From Tridacna crocea (Eukaryota > Mollusca > Bivalvia > Cardiida > Cardiidae), in assembly GCA_943736015.1 (NCBI GenBank), contig OX031073.1, forward strand, positions 28,113,210-28,177,209: a DNA stretch of 64,000 nt. Direction: 5' to 3'. Every line of letters begins with the position of its first letter. The stretch's first letter is position 1. Made by a program: the position numbers and the translations under genes. The notes under the pieces were generated by a model. The model had not been told where the DNA came from, did not search any database, and saw nothing but the letters and a program-made list of their open reading frames with translations. This document shows, piece by piece, positions 22,801 through 34,800 of the stretch.

Positions 22801-25800
22801 AAATTCGAATTTTATTTTTATTATTATTATTTATTATCTAATAACCTTTAGTACGGTAACAAGTACCAAATAATTTCAAAGTATATCCAAAATGACTAGA
22901 TTATCAATCCCAGCCCAGCCCCCAGTTTCTATTACAAGCCATGCGTAACAAGAAAGAAGACCAGCCAAAAGCCTTAAACAATTAACAATATTTATTGATG
23001 AATAAAGGCAAAAGCGTACAATAACAGTTAATTTCGAAAGACATTTTGACATTCTAATCTTAGAAAAAGAAATAAAATAAGTTTCTCAAAATTAAGAATT
23101 ATGTTTAGACAACTAAAAGTATGATATTCCCGGTTCCTTAATCCTAAATTAACAATAGTCTTAACTTGCAAATAGTTATGAGTAACCTGTATAAAAAAGA
23201 ACAATTCCAACGAACAGATCAATATTGCAGTTTAAATCCAGCACTTTTCACGAACTCTGTATCCTCTAAGTTACAAATCTAAGTTCAAGTCCAAAATCAC
23301 CAAGTAAGTCACTCCTATTTATGTCAGCTTGGAAAATTCTAGATTATTCTTTTCTAGAAAGGTGACATCATGGGTTAGTAAACAGCTTGTTTACTAACAA
23401 CCTGTTTCCAAATATACCCAAAATGGAAAACCAATAAATGTTCCTCATGTTTCCAGAATATTCTGAAAACAGTTCATTGTATATCCTATCTACATAACAC
23501 TATATGCAGGATAGAGATCAAAGGTACATCTAAAATTTTCACTTTTTGATTACATTTCAGCCGGGCACCAATAACCCAAACGTATCACTGCACGTGATCA
23601 ACCTAGAAACCAATATCACACAAGAACTGATGCCACCAAAGGAACTTAGAGACCAGTAAGTTTTTTAACATATTTATTGTAAAAGAATTGAATGTCTCAT
23701 TTAATTTCAGAATTATGGAGTTTAAAGTCACTCATTCAGTCTAATGATCTTTTCTTTCAAAATAGTATGGTGTCCGCATATTTTTTTGTTCGTGCCCGAG
23801 TGTCCGTTGGACACTTTAGAGCCCTAGCTTAGAACTGGTGAAACCCAGGATATGCATGGGTAAGTGAGGTGTCGCCGTAATATGATTGAAATAATGTTTA
23901 AAGAGGCGAAAAACACCATTCAAGAAATAGATAAATAATTGAAGGGTCATTTTTGCAAAGGTTTACTCTCTTTTTTCATTTGAGCAGATATGACGACATT
24001 ATGCTTATTTAACAAGAACAGGCTCTTTACTCCATTAAAGGAAGACTACGAAATTTTGTTTAAACTAACAAAAAATCGTTGCTTTCGAAACTTATTAACT
24101 AAGAATTCAATTTCGAATGGTTGATGAATGTTGGCTCTGAATTATAGACTTGGAAGTCAGAAATAAATATAAACTGGTTCGTATATACGATTTTGGAACT
24201 AATTGTATCAACCCTTAGGCTGATAAGTGCAACTCACTGACGTTTTGTGGACAGTGTAGATCAAGATCAGACTGCACAGAATGTGCAGTCTGATCTTTGC
24301 TCTACACTGTCCAAGAAAAAGGTATTATTACGTTTTATTCCCCCTAAAAATATAAAATAGCAATATAACCGAACTGAAAATTGCATTTTAGTTACTTAGG
24401 AGGATAAGGGTTATTTTTGTCCGTGTCTTGTGAGCCATCTTTCCGGACAGATGTCCCGGCAAAAAGGGATTTTGATGCATCTCTTCATTATACAAAGGTA
24501 GTCATCATTTGGGTCTAAAAATCCATTTGGCTTGAAACTGGCTGTATCATGAGGTAGACTGATGTTTGGACATGCATGAAATTGACCAATAGCAAATACT
24601 TTAAGCCCTTGTAAGACTGTATGAAGGTTACAGACTGACCTGGGTCGTTACTTTTTGAACATGCATCATGCCACCATTCTCATAGAGCATTGCTCAAATA
24701 TCTTATTAACCCTTTACTCTATTTATACTCATTTCTACGCATTGCTTGTAGGAGCCCTTGGAAAACTTTGTTGCAAAAGGTGAAATTGCTCGTGACGAGC
24801 AATTTCACCTTTTGCAACAATGTTTCTACACTATCAAAAGGTGTCATATACACATAAGAAACGGCTTCATCCTTGCTGTTGCTTAGGTCAATTAGAGATA
24901 CCATAGAAATTCCTTATGGGGTAAAAGATTAATGTGTAGAATTTTCCTGATTTGTAGTCCTTTTATTTTCAGACCTTTTTATTTCACTGCTGTTTCCTGG
25001 CGAGATAACAACACTGTGTGGATAGCCTGGTCAAACAGAGCACAAAACATGTCCATTTTTACAGTGTGTGCGGCCGTCTCGGGCAAATGTACCAGAGTAA
25101 GTAAATATTTACAGAATGATTAACGTCAAAATGCCAATTGTAAATGATAATGTATGTCAAATTAAAAAAAAATTGAACTATGCTTGAAGAAAAGAAGGCT
25201 TAATTTATGCTCAAAAATTGTCGATTTATGTCAGGCTGTGCAATCAGTACGGGCTGACTTTGGACGATTTCTTTAATCTGTAAAATATCTGCACGGAAAA
25301 GAAATATTCAACATTCGTATATAGTCGATTGTTAGACTATATGGTTGCAGAACCAAGCAGAGAAATGTACAAATAAAGACATAAATTAGTGAACGAGCAT
25401 CGCAATACACGTGAACTACTTTTGTAAACTAGACCCGTTTCAAATCAATATGATTATTTATCGAATCACCGTGCTCAGGATTTTTTCATGTTATTTTTTT
25501 TTTTCAGAATCACAGGGTGCGGGCTGAGGGCGGTTGGCTTGAAATCGTAAGCTTTTTCCTGTTTTACACAAGTAATATTGCTTTATTGACAAAACACTCA
25601 ACAGTGTTATTGTTTAAAATGGTTTTGGGATTGTTGATGACAATGTAAACGGAACATTCTTCCGCTTGATTGACATCCAATTATCCATTTACTTAAGTGA
25701 TAAGTGTACACTCTTCAATTGCTGAATAGATAGAATGAACAGTTCAAGCCAGTAGTATATACCAAAACATTGTATTTATAATGCGCTAAATACCGCAGAA

Positions 25801-28800
25801 AACTCACCGTATTAAGGAGTGTATGTTCAAAATCAGACTACACGTTCGATGTTGTCTGATCTTGATCTACACTGTCCACAACAGTTCATTCAATGACCAG
25901 GCTCAGCAGCTAAAGGTTTTTAATTATAGAGTTGGTGACGTTTGAAGCAAGCTCTGGAACTACTGATTAGAAGTCTTACTGGATTTACCGTTCTTGGTCT
26001 TCGAACTGAGGTCTTTTACGGATTGCTTATATAGATGACTGTATTTTTGTTATTATTGAGAGAAAAGAGTGTACCTGGAGTCCCTCAGGGTGATGCACTG
26101 TTCGTAGTATACTTTCCAGATGTACTTTCCTTGTGTCTCTTCATGTTCTACATCGAGTGTTGAAAGCATAAAAATAACATGCCTTCAGAAAGAAACCTTT
26201 TACAACAAAATCATGCTATTCAGAAAATTTTGCTTGTAAAGACGACGAAAAAGTCGCTGTGAGTCGTTCCTCCTTTTTTCACCAATACTTTGGTCATTAT
26301 CCGGTCATTTGTCTTTCCGTATATATACAATGTTTTTTTCCTCTCCTAGCTTGAGTATTTGATCTGTTTTCAGATAATTTGTATTGTCATTGAAATGTGA
26401 ACGATAATCATGAATTGACACTTTGTATGCTATGGAAATGAAATAAACATACTGTGGGCACAACAGAAGACACAGAAGTTGCATTTTCAAAATATATCTA
26501 AAAGTACATGTATCTGATATAGTAGACAAGATCAAAATGCGCATTATCTTCAGTCTGCTATTCAGGCTAGCATTAATAGATTAGAAACTAATCTCTGTAC
26601 CACATGAAATAAATGTAGATTTGTCCAAAAAGAAAGCATTGCAAACTAAACTTTAGAAGTGCCTCCAATAATGGAATCTGTTTTGGATAAGATAGAAAAC
26701 ATTTTAAAAGAAGGAGTAAATGCTGGTTAACACCATTGATTTACAAGTACGATAACTATCATTGATATTATTATAATTAGTTGTATTTATTGTCACGGTT
26801 GCCATCATTGTTTCTTATACTGACAGTTCAAACCGGCAATGTTTACTCCAAATGGTGAAGCCTATTTTATAGTTCTACCACACAAGGATGGGTCAGCCGG
26901 AACCTTTCAGCATATAGCAATGATTAACTCATCAGAGGATCTAGATGTAAGATCTGTGTTTCTAATAGTGGAAGTGATATTTTACAAATATACAAAATTA
27001 TGGCAGCAAATATGGGGACAAGAGAAAACGGAAGTATTGTCCCGGCTATGTTATATATTCCCCTAAGCGAATTGGGAAAAAATGATGTTTAACTCTTTAC
27101 CAAACGATAAAATTTTACACTGGTCCAAATTGAAAGCACTTGCAGACGACAAAATAAACGAAACTCATAAATTGAAATTTCTATCCAGTAGGGTAGAAAA
27201 CATTGTGGGAAAAGGAGAAAATGCTGGTTACCAGCATTTTCTCCTTTTCCCTCAATGTTTTCAAAAGGATTCTATCTCAGGGTCGTAAAAACCAGGGATT
27301 ATTTGGGAAAGGGTTAAATAAAACCTTTCGCTACCAGATTTGTGTCTGTAGCTTTACAAAGTAGATAAATTAGATATTTTTTTCTTTGTGTATTTATCGT
27401 TTGTGCCCTTAAATACTTTTTACGTTAGTAATAGTGAGTAAATTTTATCTTGTATCGCTAATTATCAAATGTGCCGCATTTTCCAGCTATTTTTTATTAT
27501 ATTATTCATATTCAGAATTTAAAGGAAATAGCCATTTAAATGGCTGAGGAGTTTTATCTCAACCACTCATATAGCTAAGCTTGGAATCTGAAGTCAATAT
27601 CTAGAATAGCTAGTCTTTTCACCAACCATTCTTCAGAACATTTGTAGTCTTATTCTCAAAGATTTTCTAAATTTTGAGCTAACTCAACTTCTGACTGGCT
27701 GAACCACATGCTGTAGTTAACCAGAGTATGTGGTACTTTCAAAGGTAGAAAATTCTTGTAAATAAGATCAAAAAAATATTATAAAGAATGGTTGTTGAGT
27801 AATGGACCTCATTTGGTTTATTTAACAGATTCGTCATGGAGACGGCACTAAGATCTTTCTGACCGCTGGAAGATGGGACGTCACAAATATAATAGGATAT
27901 GATGACGAATCGAAAACTATGTAAGCAAATCAAAAAGAATGTAAAGATATGTGGTAGCTTCCTTATTTCTAATATATCATTTCATAAATTTTCCTCAAAT
28001 ATCATATCAAACAAAACACTGTTAATACAATATTGTGGTATAAGAGACCAATAACAGACTGCAAATATAGGCTCAGGTTCTGCCTTTTCAGCTCTCTTCC
28101 AAAGGAAACAGTGTTAACAGTACAATTTCTTTTCACTTAACTGCGCTAATTTTCAGTGTAATGCAACCTTTACCAATTTTCTTATCTTACACCTATTTAA
28201 GATAAGCAAATAGTGCCGTATTTGGTCAAAGAGCTCATTTCTAAAAGAATTTTGATCCTGGTTTCTTGAGAAACTAACTGTCCAAAATGAAGATCTTTAC
28301 AACGCTTGTTGCAGTCCATTTATATGAGCATGCCCTGTGAAAAGGGGATTAAATGTATCTGGAAAAAATATCTACCCATGCCAGCCTACGCAGGCTGACA
28401 TGAGTTTAAACTTTCTGTTATTCGTCAAACTTCCTGCAGCACAAAGGATCAGCCTACCTCATGATTTGATAGGTTATTAGACAAAATGAATTATATGGGA
28501 TCATAATTGTGTAATGATTTTTCTGGTTTGGAAATGAAGGAGATATATTATATTTCATGTGTCTATTTTTAGAAATTTTATGGGTAAAGAAATGACGTCA
28601 TTTAAGCTGGGAGGAATTATTTCCCCCTCACAGTGAATATTTTCCCCCTACCAAAAATCTGCTTAAATGACTTGAGATCACTAGTTTTAAAAATGACATT
28701 TGTTGAAATAAATAATCAGATGAAATATATAATTTATTTCATCAGCTTGTGGTTAATATGGGGAAATATTTGCCTCAAAAGGGAAAGGTCCGTGAAAATA

Positions 28801-31800
28801 ACTCGTGCCTCACAGCACTCGTTATTTTCGCATACCTTTCCCTTTTTCGGCAAATATTTCCCCATATTAACCACAAGCAGATGAAATAAACTCTATGTAT
28901 TGAACCTATTTTGCGAAAGCGTGGCTAATCATGCTGCAGTAGAATATTAGTTGGGGTTTTTTCCCACAGGTCATTGGACACTTAAAGTCGCTTTCAACAG
29001 CTTAAAACATGAACGTAGGTTTCAGTTTTGTGACTTTCAACTTTAAGTACATTGTGTTTTCCTTTTTCTAGATATTTCATTGGAACAAAGCCTGGCGATC
29101 CAAAACAAAGACATTTATTTAGGTTTGAGTATATATATCTACATACCGTTCTTTATACTATTCTTCCGTCCTCTCTCTCCCTCTCTTTCTCTCTGTCTGT
29201 CTGTTTGTCAGTCTGTCTGTCTGTCTGTATGTATGTATGTATGTATGTATGTATGTACATGTATGTATGTATGTCTGTTTTTGTCTCTGTCTCTCTATGT
29301 ATCTGTCTGTCTATCTCTCTCTCTCTCTCTTTCTCTCTCTGTTTCTCTCTCAATTTTAAACTTTTACCTGTTGAAAGATTTCCAATGGAAAGAATGTGTA
29401 AAAAAACAACTAAATGAGGCTGGAATGATTGGTTTTACTATTTAAAGTATTGCAAACTTATGTGAATAATTATTTCCGACCTTTTTCTCTTTTTCCCCCT
29501 ATGATATTTACCTTTTGCCTTAACCCTGTCCCAGACGACAAATTTTAGACTCTTCTAAACTCAAAGAGTTTGCAGACGACAATTTCAAATTTGATAAAAA
29601 TGGCAGAAAGTTCTCCAAATGGGTAGAAAACACTGTGGGAAAAGGAAAAATTGCTCGTTACGAGCAATTTCTCCATTTCCCACAGTGTTCTCAAAAGACA
29701 TGTACTGCAGACACGTAAAAACAAGGGCTTGTTTGGAAAAGGGTTAATTCTTGTCCTAAAGGAAGCCCTCAAAACGAAACACATTGGCGGTCTCCTCTCT
29801 GGATTTCTCTTAAAAAAACTGGAATAAATTATTAATTTATCTCATTAAGTGAAATAAAGACCTGTACTCAAAAGTGATATAGGAATTGTAGATATTTCGG
29901 AAAGCATCCATCGCATATTTGTCATAAGCAAAACGTAACAACCAATAATTTCAAACTTTCTTCCCATAGCGCCACATCTATCAAAGACAGCGCCAATTTC
30001 CGTGACGTCACATGTATGTCATGTGACATTGGCAGCCATTGTACATACGTCGACGCCTCGTTCACGCCGACCGGGAAGTTTTATGTGTTAGGTTGCAAAG
30101 GTCCTGCCGTTCCTTCATACCATCTATACTCCACTGAAAGTGGCTTTGGTAAGTTTGGGTTAGGATATAGAGTTTATTTCATCAGCTTGTGGTTAATATG
30201 GGGAAATATTTGCCGAAAAAGGGAAAGGTATGCGAAAATAACGAGTGCCGTAAGGCACGAGTTATTTTCGCAGACCTTTCCCTTTTGAGGTAAATATTTC
30301 CCCATATTAATCACAAGCTGATGAAATAAATTATATATTATATTTCCTCTGATTATTTTGTCAAAGAATGTCACTTTTAAAACGACTGATCCCAAGTCAA
30401 TTATCCAGATTTTCAGCAGGAGGAAAATATTCACTGTGACGGGGAAATAATTCCACCCAGCTCAAATGACCTCATTTCTTTGCCCATAACATTTCTAAAA
30501 ATAGACACATGAAGTATAATATTATGGGTTTATTTCATGCTTTTCTGTAGTTTAAGGGGAATTAATGGTGGATTATAAGGTTTGATAATTCATAGTTACC
30601 ACAAGTGAAATTAGCCACCACTTTTGGCCACCGCTAGGCATTTACGGGTAGAATACCCTAATAGGAGACGTGTAACAACGCTTTCGTCGTCAAAAAACGC
30701 ATGGTTTCGGCTAGGACTCGGGGTAACCCGCAAACGATCGGCCATTAGATACTTATCCTCGCCTCGATTACATATTATTCGAGTCTTAGTCGAATTTGTA
30801 CGATCTAGGCGATGAAAGGCGATGTTATATGAATGTTACCTGAATCCCATTATGGTGCTCTGTTGTTAACTCTTTGTCAAGCGACAAGATATTAGACTGG
30901 TCCAAATTTAAAGCACTTGCAGACGATAAATAAAACCTAACTCAAATATTGAAATTTGTCTTGGGATGGGCAGAAAACATTGTGGGAAAAGGGGAAAATG
31001 CTGGTTACCAGCATTTTCTCCTTTTCCCACGATGTTTTCAAAAGGCTGCTATTTCAGGGTCGTAAAAACCAGGGATTGTTTGGGAAAGGGTTAACTAATT
31101 ACCTGTCGAACAAAGTGCAATAGATGCCCTTGAAAACATTCAAACGAATGAATGAATGAAAAAATGAATGAATGTTGTTTTATGGCGCATCATTTGAAAA
31201 CATTCAAATGAATGAATGAATGAATGAATGAATGTTGGTTTATGGCGCATCGACAGTTCATTCAGTTGAAAGATGGATTATGCATACCTTGAGGTTTCAT
31301 ATACATGTAAACTTTTTGTGTTGGAAAAATATAGAAACTGCTCATTATGAATCACTTTTTCCTTTTCATCCTTCATTTTTTTCAAAATTAGTCGAGTGCA
31401 AGACAAATCCAGTGTATTGTAGATGCTTTGTGTTAAATAACATAAATGGTACTATAATTTCGCAGTAAAGACGTTTGAGACGAACGATGCGCTGCGAACA
31501 ATGCTGGAGGATGTGGCTCTCCCTGTGCCGGAATACATGGAAATACCTTTGTCACCAGATAGTACACAAAGTAGGGTCATCTTATTATCACCAGTCAGAT
31601 AGAGTTGTCTCCCTTTGAATACTCTTTGTGCAAATAGGCTTAGAAAATGAACGAGTTTCTCCAGACAGTTCGATTTTATTCTGGTATACATGGTGCCCTT
31701 AAAGTAGCCATCCTTTATAGGAAAAAGAAACGAGAAACAAAAACTTTAATGAATTATCAGACATTGTATCGTTTATGGTTCTATAAATCACATTGTGAGT

Positions 31801-34800
31801 TACGAGGCGCAATGAATAAACCACTTGGGCTATCATTGTGCTTCAAAACTCACAACTCGCATCGTTTATGTTTCAATGAATCACCTTGTGAGTTACGAGG
31901 CGCATTGAATTAACCGCTTGGGCTATCGCCCTCGTGGATTATTTAGTGTATCTCATAACTCACAAAAGTGTTCTATTAAACGATAAACCACGATAGAAAG
32001 TATATTATTTCTTAATTTTACAACTGTAGAAAATTCGACGTCGCAAAACCTGTAGCGGAAACTTGAAACTGTTATACAAAGACGGTGAGCCGCGCCCTGG
32101 GGAGAGGGTGTTTCATACTACTCCTTGATGCATTATATACAGCAAGACATCATGTGAGCCGAAGTCTTGCAAAAGGGGGTACAATGCATCTCTGTGTTAT
32201 ACCAGCAAGTCATCATATAATCATAGACTCATTAAATCTGTTTTGTCTCACAATCGAATACATCGTAAGACCATATGGTCCATAGACATGCAAAAAGTGT
32301 AAAAAAAATGCAAAAAGTTTCGACCCATGTCAGCCTGCGCGGAATGCGCAGGCTGACATGGGTCGATACTTTTTAAAGATGTATGAAACCGCCTTTGCAG
32401 CGTATGGCTCTAGTATTCTGTCACACAGAAATTCATGTTACTTTTTTTGTTTCGGTATTTCAGAAATGCACGCAAAGTTGCTGCTTCCCCCAGTGTTAAA
32501 GAAGGAGGAAATAATAACGTACAATTTGTTATTTAAAGTGTGAGTAAACCTATTTTTTACGAACATGAAAGTTCGCAACAAATACATAGCTGAAATACAA
32601 ACCACATTTGGCAGGATTCGAACCCATGCGGACTAATACCTCATTTTTCGAGGTTTAAAAGAACAATACCCTAACCACAGAGCTAAACAGATACATGTAG
32701 CTCCCTAACACACTTGTTGGGTATTGTATTTAAATCGGGACGAAGCCATGCATACTTTCACCAACCGTTCTCCACGCCTAAATCGTTATTTAGAAAGCAA
32801 CACATCTTCAGTTTGGCTGAACAAATTAGTTTAGCAATCAAAAGGTGTGGTACTTTCAAAATTAGAAAAAAGTCTTGAGACTTAGAATGGTCGGTTAATA
32901 TAGGGACCAAGAAGTAATGTATTTATCAATGTTTAAGTACATTATATCAAATTAATGTTCGTTTTTAGCTCGACAATAAAAAAATGTTCGGTTGATTCAA
33001 GGTATGGATCATTATTTGCTAATATCTACGATAAGAAGTATTGACCTTGACCTTTGCGGTAGCCATAAAACGAAGGCACGTGTATGACAATCAACATTTC
33101 TTATGGTGCGATCTTCCACAAATCAGTAAATGAAGTCAAATGCATGAGAATCAATAGTTCAAATCATGCGATCTTTCACAAGTCAGCCACTGTTTTTTTT
33201 TTTAAATGTTCCATTATTTACCGTAAGGAAGTGAACTTAACCGTGACTAGCGGTTGAACTGGTTACAATCCACATCCACATATCGTCGTTTAGAAAAAGA
33301 TATCTCTCCATGAAATTGGCCTGTGTGCTTTTACAGAATAAGGTTTTGTTAACGATTAGGCTGCTAAGCTTGGCCCTGTGCACTGTTGGATCTAGAGTTG
33401 ATTAGGCTAAGACATCAGAGAACTTGCAATCTAATCTTGGATCTACACTCTCTGATAAGATGAGATTTTTCTGAAGAATAAAACAACTTAACATGCTTAT
33501 TTGATTTTCACCAACTGCAGGGTTTGTCTGATTTAGTAACCGTTTGCTACACAATGCCAAGTTCTTACGACCCTGAAGAAAAGCCTTTTGACCAGCATTT
33601 TCTTCTTTTCTTTCGGTGTTTCTACCGGTTCTAAGATAGAAAATCATCATTTTGGCCACATTAAATTTGCCATCTGCAAACGCTTTCATTTTGAACAAGA
33701 CTAAAATGTTGTTTGGTAAAGAGTTAGATAGTTTAAGCGTGAACAGTATACCCATATAATCCATTAAACAGCATATAAAAATCTCTGTGAACAAAAATAC
33801 ATTTATCTTTATACGAGTTCTCCTTACATCATTTAGATACGGTGGACCAGGGACCCAACTTGTGACAGATGAATTCAGCCTCGGATGGGAACATTATTTG
33901 TCCAGTGAACATAATATTATTATAGCATATGTGGATGGTCGTGGCACTGGGGGACGTGGGAATAAGTGGATGCACGCCATTTATAAACGTTTGGGTACTT
34001 TAGAAGTCACCGATACAATAACGGCTGCAAAGTAAGTGTTTTTGTTACGTAGCTTTATTTTATAGACTCCATTAGGGTTCCATATACAAATTCTGCGAAG
34101 AGTGTATTCTAAAATCAGCGCTCACATACCTGCATTCTGATCTTGGTCCTCTCTCTTCTCCTCTACTTACCAACTACACTCTAAGGATATATCTGGAAAA
34201 AACGACTGTGAAAAATCATGCTTGCATGATGACTCGGACATAGATAAGTCTAAAAGAAAATTATTTACCTGAATGAAAAGTGTTTGCATCTCCCTCTGTT
34301 ACATTATTTTCCGAAAACAAAAATAAACAGTGCAAGACAAAAACGAAGTCTATTTAAGTCATTGACCGCTATTGAAAGATATAAACAATGTAACAGTTGT
34401 AATTCCTTTTTTAATGGTTTCTAAAGTGCTGTCGATTTTCTAACAATGTCTTAAATATTAAAAATAAAAATAATGAAAAAAAAAATCATATGAATGCGAA
34501 TGTCTAAAAACAAGTTATTTGATTGAGAGATCTTGAGAGTGAATTGTACAAGTATATGTATTGCTAAAATGTAAAAACTCTGAATTTATTTTTAACTAAT
34601 TCAAGAGTGCTATAATCTTTGAAAAATGATGAAAATGTATTGGAATTGAAACAAAATATGTATGAATTTTCAGAAATATATTTCTAAAATACACTCACAT
34701 TGGAAAAAAATGTGTAATGAATATATAGCAAGTTTTAAAAGTATGCAGTTTACGAATATATACTCTGATATTTTCTGAATAAGTATGACTTTCTATATTT

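Larger units (their letters stand above)
18436..23499 (-). mobile_element. Degenerate Ty3/Gypsy LTR retrotransposon with two LTRs; integrase pieces before RT (Gmr1-like order)
   Basis: Two related LTRs of about 550-560 bp lie at 18436-18988 and 22937-23499. Reading the minus strand from the right LTR: a gag-like region (about 22700-21540) ending in a zinc knuckle, a protease-like region (about 21500-20900), an integrase H2C2-type N-terminus (20832-20650), an integrase GPY/F module (about 20651-20571), reverse transcriptase remnants (about 20260-19640) and RNase H (19520-19182). A polypurine tract (AGGAGGGGAAG on the minus strand, 18989-18999) touches the 3' LTR. Nothing of integrase size lies between RNase H and the 3' LTR. 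The integrase catalytic core and many frames are lost, so the copy is dead. Confidence 0.85.

Noticed and set aside
29052-29445. 121-codon frames over the microsatellite
   Set aside because: They only extend exon 14 through (TCTG)n and (TATG)n repeats. The exon ends at the GT donor and the rest is low complexity.
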